Shown here one piece after another: positions 47,767 through 56,819 of a stretch of DNA of 64,000 nucleotides. Source of the stretch: Hoeflea sp. IMCC20628. Lineage in GTDB: Bacteria; Pseudomonadota; Alphaproteobacteria; Rhizobiales; Rhizobiaceae. The stretch spans positions 3,986,501 to 4,050,500 of the forward strand of contig NZ_CP011479.1 in assembly GCF_001011155.1 (NCBI RefSeq). The letters run 5' to 3'. The stretch's first letter is position 1; every line of letters begins with the position of its first letter. The notes under the pieces are model-generated. The model was not told the origin of the DNA, searched no databases, and worked only from the letters and a program-made list of their open reading frames with translations. Both the position numbers and the translations under genes were made by a program.

Positions 47767-48861
47767 ATGGATCGTCGTTCTTTTATTCGCAACGCAGGGA
47801 TTGTGGGCGCGGGTGCCGTTGCCACGGGGCTGGCTGCTCCTGCAATTGCCCAGGGCAATATCACCTGGCGCATGGTCACAACCTGGCCGAAGAATTTCCC
47901 CGGCCTCGGCGTTGGCGCACAGCGGCTGGCAGACCGCATCACGGCTGCATCAGGCGGCCGCCTGACCATTCAGGTCTACTCCGCAGGCGAACTGGTTCCG
48001 CCGCTTCAGTCGCTGGATGCGGTGATCGACGGCACCGCCGAAATGAGCCATGGCGCAGCCTATTACTGGCAGAACAAGTCGCCTGCGCTGTCTTTTTTCA
48101 CCGGCGTTCCCTATGGCATGACCACGCCTGAATTGACGGCCTGGGTCCGCTATATGGGCGGTCAGGAAATCTGGGACGAGATCTATGACCAGTTCGGCGT
48201 GCAAGGCTTCCTGTCCGGCAACACCGGCACGCAGACCGGCGGCTGGTTCCGCGACGAGTTGAAAAGCCTCGAGGACGTCAAGGGCATTCGTTTCCGCACA
48301 CCGGGTCTGGGCGGTCAGGTCTGGGAGAAACTGGGCGCAACGGTCACCAACATGGCCGCTGGCGAGATTTTCCAGGCGCTGCAGTCCGGCACGCTTGATG
48401 CTGCTGAATTTGTCGGCCCCTACAACGATCTCGCACTCGGCTTCTACCAGGTCGCCAAGAACTACTACATGCCGTCCTTCGTGGAATCGGGTCTGGCGAC
48501 CGAACTGGTTGTGGACAAGAAGAAGTATCAGGAGCTGCCGGCCGATCTGCAGGCGATCATCCGTGACATATCCCAAGCGGAATATGACCAGGTCTCTGCC
48601 GACTTCATCGCCAACGATCCGCGCGCACTCAAGACGCTGGTCGAGGATCACGGCGTGATCGTTCGCAACTTCCCGGACGATATCATGGAAGCCGGCGCCA
48701 AGGCGTCGATCGAAGTGGTTGAGGAACTGCGCAACAGCTCTGACCCGCTGGTCAAGAAGACCACCGAGAGCTTCATCGAGGCGCTGAACCTTGTGCGCAC
48801 CCGCACCGAGAAGATCGATTCGCCTTATGTGGCGGCACGCGAAAAGTACCTCAAGTACTAA
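47767..48861 (+). CDS. Tat-exported TRAP substrate-binding protein (TakP-like), system 2
   Basis: A 364-residue DctP-family binding protein with a twin-arginine signal (DRRSFIRNAG, then a hydrophobic run to AAPAIA). It resembles TakP, the 2-oxoacid-binding protein: SAGELVPPLQSLDAV, GNTGTQTGGWFRDEL, FRTPGLGGQVWEKLG and AAEFVGPYNDLALGF all match that subgroup. A monocarboxylate or 2-oxoacid ligand is likely, but not proven. GGAGG lies seven bases before the ATG. A terminator follows; the probable membrane subunits lie just beyond, convergently. Confidence 0.9.
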   Translation: MDRRSFIRNAGIVGAGAVATGLAAPAIAQGNITWRMVTTWPKNFPGLGVGAQRLADRITAASGGRLTIQVYSAGELVPPLQSLDAVIDGTAEMSHGAAYYWQNKSPALSFFTGVPYGMTTPELTAWVRYMGGQEIWDEIYDQFGVQGFLSGNTGTQTGGWFRDELKSLEDVKGIRFRTPGLGGQVWEKLGATVTNMAAGEIFQALQSGTLDAAEFVGPYNDLALGFYQVAKNYYMPSFVESGLATELVVDKKKYQELPADLQAIIRDISQAEYDQVSADFIANDPRALKTLVEDHGVIVRNFPDDIMEAGAKASIEVVEELRNSSDPLVKKTTESFIEALNLVRTRTEKIDSPYVAAREKYLKY

Positions 48862-48881
48862 AACCGCATTCAATCGAGATG

Positions 48882-48911
48882 AAAGGCCCGGTGGAAACGC
48901 CGGGCCTTTTT
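48882..48911 (+). terminator. Rho-independent terminator after the Tat-type TRAP binding-protein gene
   Basis: AAAGGCCCGG (48882-48891) and CCGGGCCTTT (48900-48909) form a perfect 10-bp stem with an eight-base loop, followed by further T residues. It lies 20 bases after the stop codon. Confidence 0.9.
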
Positions 48912-49235
48912 CGTTGCTGAGAGCCGTTCACCTTGAAATGGAATCGTTTGAGCGCCGGGATTTCTTGATCTGGCAAGGAGCATGCGGCGAGGCGGCGTGA
49001 GTGCTGTTTAGCCGTGCGCGACACAGTCCAGAGTGCGAAAGAGCAAGCTCACACGATTACCTCTTGGCCTGTCGCTGCGATCACCGGAATATCTCACTGC
49101 CTCGCCTGGATGTCTTTTCCGCGCCAGCGTCGTCACAATCCTCGCACGATGCGCTGCATCGTGGCTGCGGTGTTTTCCTAGCTGACGCGAAAAACCCCTT
49201 CCGTCAAACGGCTTCCATTTAAAAGCTGAACGGCT
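48912..49235. other. Gene-free gap between convergent TRAP genes
   Basis: No gene is supported. A perfect 8-bp stem, CACGATGC/GCATCGTG with a GCT loop (49145-49163), may serve as a terminator for the convergent dctM. Nothing else was recognised. Confidence 0.45.
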
Positions 49236-50627
49236 CTACCCCGCCACCAGACGGGGCAACCAGGTGACGATTTCGGGGAAGATGAACAGGATGGCAATCG
49301 CCACGATCTGCAACACCACGAAAGGCACGACACCGCGGTAGATTGCACTGGTGGGCAGACCGGCAGGCGCCACCCCGCGCAGGTAAAACAGGGCAAAGCC
49401 GAACGGAGGTGTCAGGAACGATGTCTGCAGGTTCACACCGACCATAACGCCCAGCCAGACCGGATCGACATCCAGCGCCAGTAGCACCGGAGCGGTGATC
49501 GGAATGACGATGAAGATGATCTCGAAGGTGTCCAGGATGAAGCCCAGAAAGAACATGATCAGCATCACCATGGCAACCGCAGCCATGGGCCCGCCGGGCA
49601 GATTGGTCAGGAATTCATGAACCAGATTGTCGCCGCCCATCATCCGGAACACCACCGAGAAGACCGACGCTCCGAGCAGGATGACAAAGACCATGCTGGT
49701 GATGGTCGCAGTGGTAACAACCGTTTCCTTGAGGATGGAAAAGGACAGACGCCAGCGTAAGGCTGCCAGAACCATCGCCCCGACAGCCCCGACAGAGGCA
49801 GCCTCGGTCGGGGTGGCAATTCCCCCCAGGATTGACCCCAGAACGGCAAGGATCAGCAGCAGCGGCGGAACCAGTGCCACGAGAACCTCTTTGAACAGGT
49901 CAGCGCGTTCTTCCGGCGGCACCGGTGTGGCCGGGCAGGAGGCAGGATCGGTGACCGCCTTGAAAATGACCCAGAGCAGGTAAAGCGAAACAAGCAGCAT
50001 CCCGGGCAGCAGCGCCCCGGCGAACAGATCGCCGACCGAAACCGGAACCGGGGCGAAATTGCCCTTGGCCATCTGCACCTGGCTGTTGATGCCCGAGAGC
50101 ATGTCGCCCATGAAGATCAGCACGGTTGACGGCGGGATGATCTGGCCCAACGTGCCGCTGGCGCAGATCACGCCGGTGGCCAACTTCGGATCGTAGCCGG
50201 CGCGCAGCATTGCCGGCAGCGAGATCAAACCCATGGTCACCACTGTCGCGCCGACCACGCCGGTGGAGGCGGCGAGCATCGCACCGACAATGATCACCGA
50301 AAATCCGAGCCCGCCGCGAAGGTTGCCGAAAAGTTTGCTCATGGTCAGCAAAAGCTGTTCTGCAATCTGGCTACGTTCCAGCATCACCCCCATGAAGATG
50401 AACAGCGGCACGGCCACCAGAACCTCATTTGTCATGAAGCCGATATAGCGGTTGGGGAGGGATCCGAAATTGGAAGGATCAAAGACACCAAGGGCCATGC
50501 CGACGCCGCCGAACAACAGCGAGACACCGGCCAGCGTGAAGGCAACAGGAAAGCCGATCAGCAGGAATCCGATCACGCCAAAAAACATCAGTGCAGCGAG
50601 GATTTCGCCCATCATCACCGGATCCAT
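49236..50627 (-). CDS. TRAP transporter large permease (DctM family), system 2
   Basis: A 463-residue multi-helix permease of the longer DctM type found with TakP-like binding proteins. It has MLAASTGVVGATVVTMG, SGTLGQIIPPSTVLIFMGD, a long cytoplasmic insert around residues 190-230, TPTEAASVGAVGA and TSFLTPPFGFALFYLRGVAP. Its start shares one base with the small-subunit stop. It is convergent with the Tat-type binding-protein gene, which probably supplies it with substrate although the genes are not co-transcribed. Confidence 0.92.
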   Translation of the reverse strand: MDPVMMGEILAALMFFGVIGFLLIGFPVAFTLAGVSLLFGGVGMALGVFDPSNFGSLPNRYIGFMTNEVLVAVPLFIFMGVMLERSQIAEQLLLTMSKLFGNLRGGLGFSVIIVGAMLAASTGVVGATVVTMGLISLPAMLRAGYDPKLATGVICASGTLGQIIPPSTVLIFMGDMLSGINSQVQMAKGNFAPVPVSVGDLFAGALLPGMLLVSLYLLWVIFKAVTDPASCPATPVPPEERADLFKEVLVALVPPLLLILAVLGSILGGIATPTEAASVGAVGAMVLAALRWRLSFSILKETVVTTATITSMVFVILLGASVFSVVFRMMGGDNLVHEFLTNLPGGPMAAVAMVMLIMFFLGFILDTFEIIFIVIPITAPVLLALDVDPVWLGVMVGVNLQTSFLTPPFGFALFYLRGVAPAGLPTSAIYRGVVPFVVLQIVAIAILFIFPEIVTWLPRLVAG

Positions 50628-51205
50628 CAGGCGTCTCCCTTGGCCAGATCAGTCAGCCGCTGGTCAGACTTGTATTGGATTGAAGTGGGCACCATTTGCT
50701 CATTGCCCGAAAGAACGAGGATCGAGCGGATGGCCATGGCCAATCCCTGAAGCGCGATCAGTGCCGCAAAGGCGATGATGAAGGTCTTGAGAATGAAAAG
50801 GCCGGGCATTCCGCCAACATTCGCCGATGCCTCACGATAGCTCCAGGCACGAACCACAAACGGCATCGAGTACTGGTAAACCACCCAGGTAAACGGCAGC
50901 AGAAAGAGAAACACGCCAATCAGATCGGCCAGCGCCCGGGTTCGCGCACGTGCCGGACGGTAGAAGATATCAACCCGGACATGATCGTCGCGAAGCAGGG
51001 CAAACCCTGCCACTGCGGTAAACATCGCGCCGTTCAGCCAAATATAAAGATCCTGCATCCAGAGATAGCTGACCGAGAACAAATAACGTTGAACGACAAC
51101 GGTGAAGCAGACGACGACGATAGCCAGCGACAGCCAGGCGAAAGTTCGCCCGATGAACAAATTGACCGCGCATATCAATGAGGCAATTCCGGCAAGAAAA
51201 TGCAT
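50627..51205 (-). CDS. TRAP transporter small permease (DctQ family), system 2
   Basis: A 192-residue four-helix subunit. The second helix is followed by WMQDLYIWLNGAMFTAVAGFALLRDDHVRVDIF, which contains the DctQ signature RDDHVRVDIFY. The C-terminal polar tail carries the stop that overlaps dctM. I chose the ATG at 51205 (MHFLAGIASL), preceded by an ACGGGGA site; the frame is open to 51379 but the added part is unlike the family. Confidence 0.88.
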   Translation of the reverse strand: MHFLAGIASLICAVNLFIGRTFAWLSLAIVVVCFTVVVQRYLFSVSYLWMQDLYIWLNGAMFTAVAGFALLRDDHVRVDIFYRPARARTRALADLIGVFLFLLPFTWVVYQYSMPFVVRAWSYREASANVGGMPGLFILKTFIIAFAALIALQGLAMAIRSILVLSGNEQMVPTSIQYKSDQRLTDLAKGDA

Positions 51206-51589
51206 TTTCCCCGTCCCGATTTTTGTCGTTCTGTTTTTTGTCTGGCCTTCAATCAAAGTGCAGGGCGCAAAAGTCAAGAACCAGATCATGGAGACAAACC
51301 AAACGGCGGCTCGCTTTTGCCGGGATGTGGTTGGAATGACGAGAGGGGTAACCTGCAATTGCAACCCAGTAAAGTGCACCCATGCCCATAAAGGCTACCG
51401 TTTCTCCGGCTGCCGTTCGCCCAAGGGCAGCGAAGACGCGTCAAAATACCGGAATATTGACCTTTCACCGGCAACCGATTTGCCTGCATTCCGGAAAAGG
51501 CAAATCTGGCCTCCGGGCTGACTTGGGCGCTATCCTCCGATGATCAAAGCGCCAAACCCTGTTCCGGGCCGCAATACGTAATCAACAAG
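51206..51589. other. Intergenic region upstream of the dctQM system 2 genes
   Basis: No gene is supported. The half near 51210-51330 should carry the minus-strand promoter of dctQM; I see no clear operator. Confidence 0.45.
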
Positions 51590-53260
51590 CTAGCCTCTTC
51601 CCTCTCCGCAAAAATCCTGCGCCACCACCTCGGCCAATTCCGCGACATTGACCAGACCTTGCGCAAACGGATGACGCTCCAGAAGCTGCGGCATGGCGAG
51701 GCAGTAGATCTTTGCGGCATTTTGCGGTTGGAGCTTCAGCTTGAAGGGGGCGCGCAGGTCTTGGGTGGTCAGCGTTTGGGACAGGGATTTGAAGGGCAGA
51801 TCCGCAAGGCTGGCCGGCGGCTGTCCGCGGGCATCGATCATGATGTCGAACTGCAGGGTGGCGTCGGCGGTGGTGACGGTGACCGGGCCGGGCGTTTTGG
51901 CGCCGGAGCTGTTTTCGAAGCTGGCGTCGTCGCCGGTGGCGACGAGTTTGAGGATTCCGGCCTGGTGCAGGGCGATGATGCGACTGAGCGACAGATGCGG
52001 CACGGCGGCGTAGCAATCGGCAAAGACCGGCATCAGCTCGTCGTGAAACAGTTCCCAGTCGGCGTCATCAAGGCGGCGCAGGATGGCGTCGAAATTCTCG
52101 TGACCACGCAGCAGCGCATAGCGGTGGGCAATGGTCTGCCGCTTTCGCATCGACTGGCGTGTTTCGGCAAAATCGCGCTCCACCGCCTCGAGCCCGCCGA
52201 GTTCTTGCCGGTGGCGGAAATAGCCCTGACTGAAGCCGGGAATGGTTCTGGCGTCGGGGCCGAGATGCTCGAGATAGGACGGGTCGGCGTGATCGAGCTC
52301 CTGGCAGAGCAGATCGAAGACGCGTGCGAGCAGGCCGTCGGTACGTTGTTCGATTTCGCGGGCAACGGCGGCTTTGGTGATGCAGGTGAGCGGCTGATAG
52401 GGGAAGGGATAGTAGAAATCGCCCTCGGGCATGATGCCCATGCGCGAGACCATGGTGATGCGCAGGCCGCTCGCCGCATCATTGGGGGTCCAGCGGACAT
52501 GATCGCCGGATTCATCGAAGGTGCCGTGGGCGTGGCCAAGGGCTGCGACGACATCGATGGCCGAGAGCGAAGAGCCCAGAATGCCGATATGCTGCGGAGC
52601 GAGGCTTTCGAGCCGCGTGGCAGGCCAGGGCGAGAGCAGATCAGCCTCATCAATGTGCGGGTTTTCCGGCCAGGAATGGCCGGTGGCGATGATGACCGCA
52701 TCAAACTCGGCATCGGCTGCGGCATCGCGGGTGAGCAGCAGCGCCTGGCCCGGCTTGCTTGTGACATCGATGTCGGTGACCGGGGTGGAGGTATGCAGGC
52801 TGATCTTGTGGCCCGAGGCGCGGGCCTGGTCGATCAGTGCGTGGAATTCGTCATGCAAAAATTCGCCGATCAGCACGCGGGGATAAAAGGCGCGGGCGCT
52901 GATGTCGTGCTCGGAGAGTTCCCATTGGCTGAGCTCGTATTTGGGGCGGGTCTCGAGCCAGTCGATCAACTGGCGGGTGAGTTCGGGGATTTCGCGGCTG
53001 AAGGCGTTGCAGAGCATGTAATCGGCGTTGATCTCCTCGCGATAGGGCATGCCCTTGCCGGCCTCGGGGCCCGCTTCATAGATGGTGATGTCGAGTTTCT
53101 GGCCGCGGCCAATCAAATGCTTGAGCAGATAGACGGTGGTGGGGCCGGCGCCGATGATGGCGAGTGTTGCTGGGGTCACGGGGTCAGGCCTTGGCTCGGG
53201 TGGGACGCAATCGGGGTCGTGGATAACGCGCAGGCGAGACAACGGTTCCGGGGCGTGCAT
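51590..53260 (-). CDS. FAD/NAD(P)-binding oxidoreductase-like protein (NAD_binding_9 type)
   Basis: A 556-residue flavoprotein-like protein of unknown reaction. The N-terminal dinucleotide fold reads LAIIGAGPTTVYLLKHL, and MPYREEINADYMLCNAFS and FYPRVLIGEFLHDEF are signatures of the FAD-NAD(P)-binding family used in several amine or siderophore-type hydroxylases. A second Rossmann motif, IGILGSSLSAIDVVAAL, is present. The C-terminus ends HPFAQGLVNVAELAEVV. The ATG at 53260 has no clear ribosome site and follows a 13-base tandem repeat, so the start is uncertain. A truncated duplicate of its 3' end lies at 43874-44140. Confidence 0.85.
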   Translation of the reverse strand: MHAPEPLSRLRVIHDPDCVPPEPRPDPVTPATLAIIGAGPTTVYLLKHLIGRGQKLDITIYEAGPEAGKGMPYREEINADYMLCNAFSREIPELTRQLIDWLETRPKYELSQWELSEHDISARAFYPRVLIGEFLHDEFHALIDQARASGHKISLHTSTPVTDIDVTSKPGQALLLTRDAAADAEFDAVIIATGHSWPENPHIDEADLLSPWPATRLESLAPQHIGILGSSLSAIDVVAALGHAHGTFDESGDHVRWTPNDAASGLRITMVSRMGIMPEGDFYYPFPYQPLTCITKAAVAREIEQRTDGLLARVFDLLCQELDHADPSYLEHLGPDARTIPGFSQGYFRHRQELGGLEAVERDFAETRQSMRKRQTIAHRYALLRGHENFDAILRRLDDADWELFHDELMPVFADCYAAVPHLSLSRIIALHQAGILKLVATGDDASFENSSGAKTPGPVTVTTADATLQFDIMIDARGQPPASLADLPFKSLSQTLTTQDLRAPFKLKLQPQNAAKIYCLAMPQLLERHPFAQGLVNVAELAEVVAQDFCGEGRG

Positions 53261-53264
53261 GCGA

Positions 53265-53290
53265 GGCCGGGCTGACTGGCCGGGCTGACT
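53265..53290. repeat. 13-bp tandem duplication
   Basis: GGCCGGGCTGACT occurs twice in direct succession, followed by GGC, between the response regulator stop and the flavoprotein start. Confidence 0.8.
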
Positions 53291-53325
53291 GGCGGGGAGG
53301 CTCTGGATGGCGCGGTGCTGTCGTG

Positions 53326-53706
53326 TCAGTCGGAGCGGGCGGCTTCGGATGCCGCGAGAGAGATGTGCAAAGCCGTGAGCAAAGCGTGCGGCTGCGCCGG
53401 CTTGGCGATCCATGTGCCCCGCAGAAACACCGAATCAGCCTCGGCCTTGAGGTTGCCGGAGTGGATGATGAAGGGAATGGAGCGCGCCGCGAGGATGTGA
53501 GCCACTTCGGTGCATTCGCCGTCGCGCAGATTGATGTCGAGGATTGCCGCGTCAGGCCGGTTGGACTTGAGCCAGGATTCGGCCTCGGCGCAGGACGACA
53601 GCAGCGTCAGGTTGTCGAAACCGGCACCTGACAGCAGCTCTTCAAGGTCGAGCGCAATCAGCGGCTGATCTTCCAAGACCAGGATGGAGCCGGTTTGGTG
53701 GTGCAT
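53326..53706 (-). CDS. Single-domain response regulator
   Basis: A 126-residue receiver with no output domain. The acidic pocket is LVLEDQPLIALDLEELL, the phospho-accepting aspartate is in AAILDINLRDGEC, the switch serine in IIHSGN and the lysine in IAKPAQP. Such stand-alone receivers in alphaproteobacteria act as phosphate sinks or in partner switching, often with HWE/HisKA2 kinases; no kinase is adjacent. It lies upstream of the flavoprotein gene on the same strand and is divergent from a Crp/Fnr regulator. Confidence 0.92.
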   Translation of the reverse strand: MHHQTGSILVLEDQPLIALDLEELLSGAGFDNLTLLSSCAEAESWLKSNRPDAAILDINLRDGECTEVAHILAARSIPFIIHSGNLKAEADSVFLRGTWIAKPAQPHALLTALHISLAASEAARSD

Positions 53707-53917
53707 GAACGCGTCTCTGGTTTAAAACACGGATATTGTACGCTTATTCCGGGCAGCCGGGATTTCGGTCCGCTGCCGTACCAAGCACCGCCCGTGGGTT
53801 GTACCGTTTTTTTTAAGACCATAAATGGAACATCTTTTGAGAGTAGGTCGACACCATCGTTCGGTATTTTGCGAACGCTTGGGAGTCACCTTTGCTCTTT
53901 CCTCACTAGGACGAGCA

Positions 53918-54634
53918 TTGCCCCAGATTCAGCAAAGCCACATTCGCAATCGACTTCTGGCGCATTTCTCGCCGGAGGATTTTGCGCGCATTGCGCCGCA
54001 TCTGGAATTTGTCGAGCTGCCCTGGCGCCATGCCTTCACCCAGCCCAACGAAGTCAGCGAGTACAGCTATTTTCTCGAATCGGGCATCGGCTCGATTGTG
54101 GCGCCGTCGGCGGAAGGCCACAGCGCCGAAATCGGCATATTCGGCCGGGATGGCATGACGCCGATCGCGATGGCGCTGAAGGCTGCGTCCGACCCCTATT
54201 CGACCTTCATGCAGGTGGCCGGCAGCGGCTACCGGATCCGCAGTTCCGAGCTCGTGGCGGTGATCGACGAGTGCGAGGCGGTGAAGACGCTGATGGGGCG
54301 CTATGCGCAGACCCAGGCAGTGCAATCGGCCTATACGGCGCTGTCGAATGCGGTGCACCAGATCGACGAGCGGCTGGCCCGCTGGATCCTGATGTGCCAC
54401 GACCGCACCGACGGCAACGACATTTCGCTGACCCATGAGTTCCTGTCGATCATGCTGGCGGTGCGGCGGCCATCGGTCACCACCGCGCTGCATGTGCTGG
54501 AAGGCAATCTGCTGATCCGGGCCGAGCGCGGGGTGATCATCGTGCGCGACCGGCCGGCACTGGAATCCTTTGCCCGCGATGCCTATGGCACGCCGGAACG
54601 GGAATATGAGCGGCTTATCGGCCGTATGAATTAG
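53918..54634 (+). CDS. Crp/Fnr-family transcriptional regulator
   Basis: A 238-residue regulator with an N-terminal cyclic-nucleotide-binding-type beta barrel (LLAHFSPEDFARIAPHLEFV, then a jelly-roll with FGRDGMTPIAMAL) and a C-terminal helix-turn-helix (EFLSIMLAVRRPSVTTAL). The cysteines needed for an Fnr iron-sulfur cluster and the usual cAMP-binding RxE/R residues are absent, so the signal is unknown. I chose the TTG at 53918 because AGGA sits correctly upstream; an ATG at 53825 would add 31 residues unlike the family. Confidence 0.88.
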   Translation: MPQIQQSHIRNRLLAHFSPEDFARIAPHLEFVELPWRHAFTQPNEVSEYSYFLESGIGSIVAPSAEGHSAEIGIFGRDGMTPIAMALKAASDPYSTFMQVAGSGYRIRSSELVAVIDECEAVKTLMGRYAQTQAVQSAYTALSNAVHQIDERLARWILMCHDRTDGNDISLTHEFLSIMLAVRRPSVTTALHVLEGNLLIRAERGVIIVRDRPALESFARDAYGTPEREYERLIGRMN

Positions 54635-54776
54635 CCCGGCATCGAACTGACGGGTCACCGGCGCAGAACAACATTGACGAAACCCGGCAGACGACCGATC
54701 CGCCCCCCGCCCATGCGAATATGAGCGGGCGGGAACGGCTAATCGACTGGCTGACCAGCTACCGCGCCCTTTGAAT

Positions 54777-54824
54777 TGATGCATGTCGCGTTCAAATGAA
54801 CCCATTTGAGCGCGACAAGCATCA
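54777..54824. terminator. Long imperfect hairpin overlapping the dctM stop, TRAP system 3
   Basis: Left arm 54777-54798 and right arm 54803-54824 pair over 22 positions with one mismatch and one G-T pair; the loop is AACC. The cores are GTCGCG/CGCGAC and TCAAATG/CATTTGA. It overlaps the minus-strand stop codon and is 140 bases beyond the convergent crp-like gene, so it may end both transcripts. Confidence 0.65.
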
Positions 54825-56138
54825 GTGCCAGGCGATCGCCGGAAACACGATCAGCATGGCGAGGGCGAGCATCTGCATGGCGATGAACGGCACCAGTGAC
54901 CGGAAGATGGTGGCGAGCGTGATATCCGGCGGAGCGACGCTTTTGAGATAGAACGCGGCCGGGCCGAAGGGTGGCGACAGGAACGACACCTGCATGTTCA
55001 TGCAGAACAGCACGCCAAACCAGACCGGATCATAGCCGAGGCTGACGATGATCGGCACGAAGATCGGCATGGTGAGAAGCGCGATGCCGACCCAATCGAG
55101 AAACATGCCGAGGACGAACAGAATCAACATCATGAACAACAGGATGATGGTCGGGTTGTCGGAAATGCCGGTGATCAGATCGGAGACGAACTTGATGCCG
55201 CCCATCAGGTTGAAGACACCGACCAGCGCGCTGGCGCCGATGCCGATCCAGACGATCATGCCGACGGTGCGCAACGTCTGAAGGGCGGCGCCCTTGAGCA
55301 GAGCAAATGTGAACTCGCCGCGGACGATGGTTGAGAGCATGACACCGGCGACGCCGACGGCGGAAGCTTCGGTGACGCTGGCGATGCCGCCATAGATCGA
55401 GCCCAGGACACCGGTGACCACCAGCAAGGGCAGGATAAGGCCCTTGAGCAGCCTGATCTTCTCGGCCGTGGGGACCGGCGGCCCTTCCTGCACCGGGGCC
55501 ATGGCCGGATTGAGATGGGCGCGGATCAGAACGTAGATGACATAGAAAGAGGCGAGCATCAGGCCCGGGAGGAAGGCTGCGGTGAAAAGGTCGCCGACCG
55601 AGACATTGGCGGTCAGGCCATAGATGATCAGCACGATCGACGGTGGCACCATGGTTCCAAGCGCGCCGCCTGCGCAGACCACGCCGATTGCGAGATGCTT
55701 GTCATAGCCCAGGCGCAGCATCTGCGGCAGGGCGACCAGACCCAAGAGCACGATCTCGCCACCGATGATGCCGCTCATTGCGGCCAGGATGACGGCGACC
55801 GCGATGGTCTGGATCGCCACGCCGCCGCGCAGGCGTCCGGCCAGCAGCTTCATGGCATCAAACAGATCACGTGCAATGCCTGAGCGGTCGAGGATTGCCG
55901 CCATCAGCACGAACATCGGCACGGAGACGAAAACGAAGGAGGAGACGAAGGAATAGACCCGGCTGGTGATCAGCGGCACCACCATCGGCCCGAACCAGCC
56001 AAGCGCGAAGACAAGTGCTACCAGCAGAGTGACATAGGCCAGGGGAATGCCCGAGACCAGGAGCGCCAGCAACATGACGAGCATGACGAAGGTGCCGCCC
56101 TCAATGCCGAGCGACTGCAGCGAACCGAAGATTTCCAT
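54822..56138 (-). CDS. TRAP transporter large permease (DctM family), system 3, probably gluconate
   Basis: A 438-residue permease with about 12 membrane segments. Hallmarks: AAMSGIIGGEIVLLGLVALP, GALGTMVPPSIVLIIYGLT, SVTEASAVGVAGV and QVSFLSPPFGPAAFYLKSV. Its start shares one base with the dctQ stop. It is the last gene of a gntK-dctP-dctQ-dctM operon, so a gluconate or related sugar-acid substrate is inferred from the kinase at the head of the operon. Confidence 0.92.
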   Translation of the reverse strand: MEIFGSLQSLGIEGGTFVMLVMLLALLVSGIPLAYVTLLVALVFALGWFGPMVVPLITSRVYSFVSSFVFVSVPMFVLMAAILDRSGIARDLFDAMKLLAGRLRGGVAIQTIAVAVILAAMSGIIGGEIVLLGLVALPQMLRLGYDKHLAIGVVCAGGALGTMVPPSIVLIIYGLTANVSVGDLFTAAFLPGLMLASFYVIYVLIRAHLNPAMAPVQEGPPVPTAEKIRLLKGLILPLLVVTGVLGSIYGGIASVTEASAVGVAGVMLSTIVRGEFTFALLKGAALQTLRTVGMIVWIGIGASALVGVFNLMGGIKFVSDLITGISDNPTIILLFMMLILFVLGMFLDWVGIALLTMPIFVPIIVSLGYDPVWFGVLFCMNMQVSFLSPPFGPAAFYLKSVAPPDITLATIFRSLVPFIAMQMLALAMLIVFPAIAWH

Positions 56139-56689
56139 CAGCGCTTACCCCGGGCATAATTGACGGCGAGAATGACAAACTGGACGGCCATCACCGCCAG
56201 CACGACGAGCATGAAGACCTTGAGCAGTCCGGGATAGACCGGATCCCAGGCGCTGCCGGAGCGTTCGAGCCGGAAGGAACCGTCAGGGCGGAAGGCGGCG
56301 CGCTGGACCATGATCCAGGCCGCCCATGCAAAAATGGCGCTGGCTGCGGCGCAGATCAGCGAGATGACGATATCGAAGACGCGACGAATGCGCGGCGGCA
56401 CCACGTCATAGATCAGCACCACCCGGATGTGCTGGTCGTGAGCCGAGCAATAGAGTCCGCCATAGATGAAAGCGATGCCGCAGAGAAAAATGGTCGTCTC
56501 GTGGGCCCAGATGGTGGGAGCGTTGAAGACGTAGCGCAGGACGACTTCGTTGATTAGGATGACCATCGAGACGACGATACCTGCGGCAAACACCAGCCCT
56601 ATACGGTCGATGAGACGGCCCAGCGCGCCTGCTTCAGTGATAGGGCCCCCGGCTCTTTCGACGGCGGGTGCTGTTGTGTCGTCGGTCAT
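56138..56689 (-). CDS. TRAP transporter small permease (DctQ family), system 3
   Basis: A 183-residue four-helix subunit with the DctQ features INEVVLRYVFNAPTIWAHE and YCSAHDQHIRVVLIYD. A long polar loop (RPDGSFRLERSGSAWDP) precedes the last helix. An AGGAGGA site lies just before the ATG. It is separated from the upstream binding-protein gene by 130 bases that hold a strong hairpin. Confidence 0.9.
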   Translation of the reverse strand: MTDDTTAPAVERAGGPITEAGALGRLIDRIGLVFAAGIVVSMVILINEVVLRYVFNAPTIWAHETTIFLCGIAFIYGGLYCSAHDQHIRVVLIYDVVPPRIRRVFDIVISLICAAASAIFAWAAWIMVQRAAFRPDGSFRLERSGSAWDPVYPGLLKVFMLVVLAVMAVQFVILAVNYARGKR

Positions 56690-56762
56690 GTCGTCCTCCT
56701 CAATAGATGCCGGCTCAATAGATGCCCGGGAGGCGAACCGCCGCGCAGGCTCCTTAAGAAAA

Positions 56763-56786
56763 TGCCGGGCGGCGAACCGCCCGGCA
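56763..56786 (-). terminator. UUCG-capped hairpin between dctP and dctQ, TRAP system 3
   Basis: On the minus strand TGCCGGGCGG, loop TTCG, CCGCCCGGCA forms a perfect 10-bp stem, directly followed by TTTTC, so it looks like a true intrinsic terminator within the operon. A degenerate tandem copy of the same sequence lies 40 bases further downstream (56724-56754). Confidence 0.75.
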
Positions 56787-56819
56787 GGGATTGAGCAGAT
56801 AGGTTACCGGAAAACCGGC

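Noticed and set aside
51659-53275. 538-codon open frame on the plus strand
   Set aside because: Antisense to the flavoprotein gene, whose minus-strand product has clear dinucleotide-binding motifs.
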